Below, in pieces: positions 62,606 to 64,000 of a DNA stretch of 64,000 bases. This stretch comes from a candidate division TM6 bacterium SOIL31 (GTDB lineage Bacteria > Babelota > Babeliae > Babelales > Vermiphilaceae): contig LDIY01000006.1 of NCBI GenBank assembly GCA_001468865.1, forward strand, positions 21,233 to 85,232, written 5' to 3'. The notes beneath the pieces were generated by a model. The model was not told the origin of the DNA, ran no database searches, and saw nothing but the letters and a program-made list of their open reading frames with translations. Made by a program: the position numbers and the translations under genes. How positions within the stretch are numbered: the stretch's first letter is position 1; every line of letters starts with the position of its first letter.

Positions 62606-64000
62606 TTACTTTTCACCGTTATGTTTCTGCAAAATTCTCATCAAATCTAAATTTCCATTTTCTTGTGCATAATCATAAGCTGTTTTTTCCAGGTTATCTA
62701 CCAAATCAACATCAGCTCCGTTTTTGATAAGCTTCCTAACCACATCGGAACATCTTAGCTCCCAGCACCGTTCAGAATAGTTCGCATAGTGATGAAGCAC
62801 TGAACATCCATCGTTATCAACCGCATTAACATCCCCTCCTGCAGCCAACAGCAAATCAATAACCTCGATTGTGAATCTATAACACCTGCGGTTTATCGCA
62901 GCAGCCATTAAAGCAGTTCGTCCCAGAGAAGTACGCGCATTCACGTCAGCTTTTGCAGCAAGCAGTTTTGCAACAATTTCAGGTTTTTCATATGCACTAA
63001 AAAGCGATGTAAAACCATTCGGGTCAAGCACATCAAGATTAACATTGCGTTCGATCAGATAATCAATTGCCGGTTCACTTTCAGACGCAACTGCAAAATA
63101 TAGCAAAGAAGCTCCGCTCTCATTACGCGAATCAACCTCTCCTGAAAATAATAATGTCATTATCATTTCAAAAATTTTACCATCTAATTCAGGGTTTTGT
63201 ACTGCACGGGTTCTCCCAAAACCACTTCCACTTTCACAACAAGCCTGTCCCCAAATACCAAAACGTTCCTTGAATGATAGATCATAATTTTTGACAATAA
63301 ATTTTTCAAGTAAATCAATGCTGTAGTTTTCCAGCATAGCTAATATAATACCTTGCGTATACCGATTACCTACGGAACTAATTATATCAAGGTCACCGGA
63401 ATCACAAGCACATTTCAGTATATTCCTTTTATCACATCCAAATTCATACTTAGGATAATCTCCCTTTTGATAACCAGACCAGGTAGTGTTAAATGGCAAA
63501 TCTGTTGAAAGCAACATCATCTTGGCTGCAAGAAGATTTTTTTCCACGAGAAATGTTTTTAATTTACAGGAATTAACTTTTATTGCTGCTTTTTTCATTG
63601 CTTTAGCCAGTTTTGTATCCAACGCATCAAGCATTCCCATTTCTTTTTTTCCATACTCACCTGCATACATATCAATGCAATCTTCATCTGTTATATTTTT
63701 GCCATCCAAAACATTACTAACAGCTGCACTCCGAGTGACGCCCCCAAATATCCACAAATCCTCATAAAGCCGCCATAAATGGCGAAACATAGCCAACCCA
63801 TGTTTATTATTATCAGGATCTTTCTTATATTCTCTTGCATAAAATGCTAACGCTTTTGTACCTGCATCAAAATTATCTTTATGAGACAAGTAAACACACA
63901 TGGGCGACGAACATTTTGGATCGGTTGGATCTTTGCAAATTATTTGATGGTGGAAATCCTGCCGAGAACAATGACACACTCTTCCCAACGCACCGCATGT
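62606..64000 (-). CDS. ankyrin-repeat protein, 5' end outside the window
   Basis: The frame stays open to the window edge (the codons before TTG at 63988 are also open), so the N-terminus is missing. About 465 residues are visible. The first 140 are Cys-rich (VCHCSRQDFHH, SSPMCVYLS) with no F-box visible. Weak helix pairs follow (about 145-240), then four to five good ankyrin repeats: SGASLLYFAVASESEPAIDYL (in part), LDPNGFTSLFSAYEKPEIV, AKADVNARTSLGRTALMAAA, GGDVNAVDNDGCSVLHHYAN, GADVDLVDNLEKTAYDYAQ. Probably exported like its relatives, but this cannot be checked here. Confidence 0.8.
   Translation of the reverse strand, partial: TCGALGRVCHCSRQDFHHQIICKDPTDPKCSSPMCVYLSHKDNFDAGTKALAFYAREYKKDPDNNKHGLAMFRHLWRLYEDLWIFGGVTRSAAVSNVLDGKNITDEDCIDMYAGEYGKKEMGMLDALDTKLAKAMKKAAIKVNSCKLKTFLVEKNLLAAKMMLLSTDLPFNTTWSGYQKGDYPKYEFGCDKRNILKCACDSGDLDIISSVGNRYTQGIILAMLENYSIDLLEKFIVKNYDLSFKERFGIWGQACCESGSGFGRTRAVQNPELDGKIFEMIMTLLFSGEVDSRNESGASLLYFAVASESEPAIDYLIERNVNLDVLDPNGFTSLFSAYEKPEIVAKLLAAKADVNARTSLGRTALMAAAINRRCYRFTIEVIDLLLAAGGDVNAVDNDGCSVLHHYANYSERCWELRCSDVVRKLIKNGADVDLVDNLEKTAYDYAQENGNLDLMRILQKHNGEK

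Overview
The window is a dense, AT-rich bacterial chromosome segment of about 60 protein genes on both strands. I see no rRNA, tRNA, CRISPR array, intact insertion sequence or prophage. The housekeeping genes describe a diderm-type cell that makes peptidoglycan and lipoproteins: glmU, murB, mraY, uppS, mreB, lgt, lspA, SurA/PrsA-like chaperones and a beta-barrel outer-membrane protein. They are interleaved with more than 25 genes for exported proteins of no or eukaryote-like family (ankyrin repeats, F-box-like motifs, beta-propellers). This mix suggests a host-associated lineage such as Candidatus Dependentiae (TM6/Babeliae). That assignment is inference from gene content, not from a marker-gene tree.

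Layout. 0-12 kb: exported Lys/Gln-rich protein, ABC-F ATPase, uppS with an unknown membrane protein, a LOG-family enzyme, rsmA, an exported alpha/beta hydrolase, and three exported F-box-like/ankyrin proteins, one coupled to an exported P-loop kinase. 12-26 kb: mreB, an outer-membrane protein, glmU-sbcD, SurA- and PrsA-like proteins, a large exported coiled-coil protein, lspA-comF and pheT. 26-34 kb: two exported proteins sharing a short repeat, an aquaporin, trhO-murB, an exported swivel-domain protein, a queuosine-precursor transporter, tgt and a SpoU methyltransferase. 34-44 kb: an APC permease heading a run of four small exported paralogues, then mraY, exported proteins and mnmG. 44-54 kb: two exported propeller-like proteins around lgt, then dnaG-rpoD and a CorC/HlyC-type protein. 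54-64 kb: seven consecutive small exported proteins including a GNAT-like enzyme, an nfeD-SPFH pair, two more alpha/beta hydrolases, an exported HExxH metallopeptidase and a truncated ankyrin gene.

Themes. (1) Many exported proteins carry Met-Glu-Pro or a similar Met-acidic start right at the predicted signal-peptide cleavage site. (2) Domains that are normally cytosolic (P-loop kinase, GNAT, PEP-utilizer swivel) appear with signal peptides. (3) Small lineage-specific paralogue families lie in tandem; the 35.9-37.8 kb array and the F-box-like/ankyrin family are the best candidates for undescribed systems. (4) A dispersed ~47-57 bp REP-like element occurs in inverted pairs, and one pair lies inside a reading frame.
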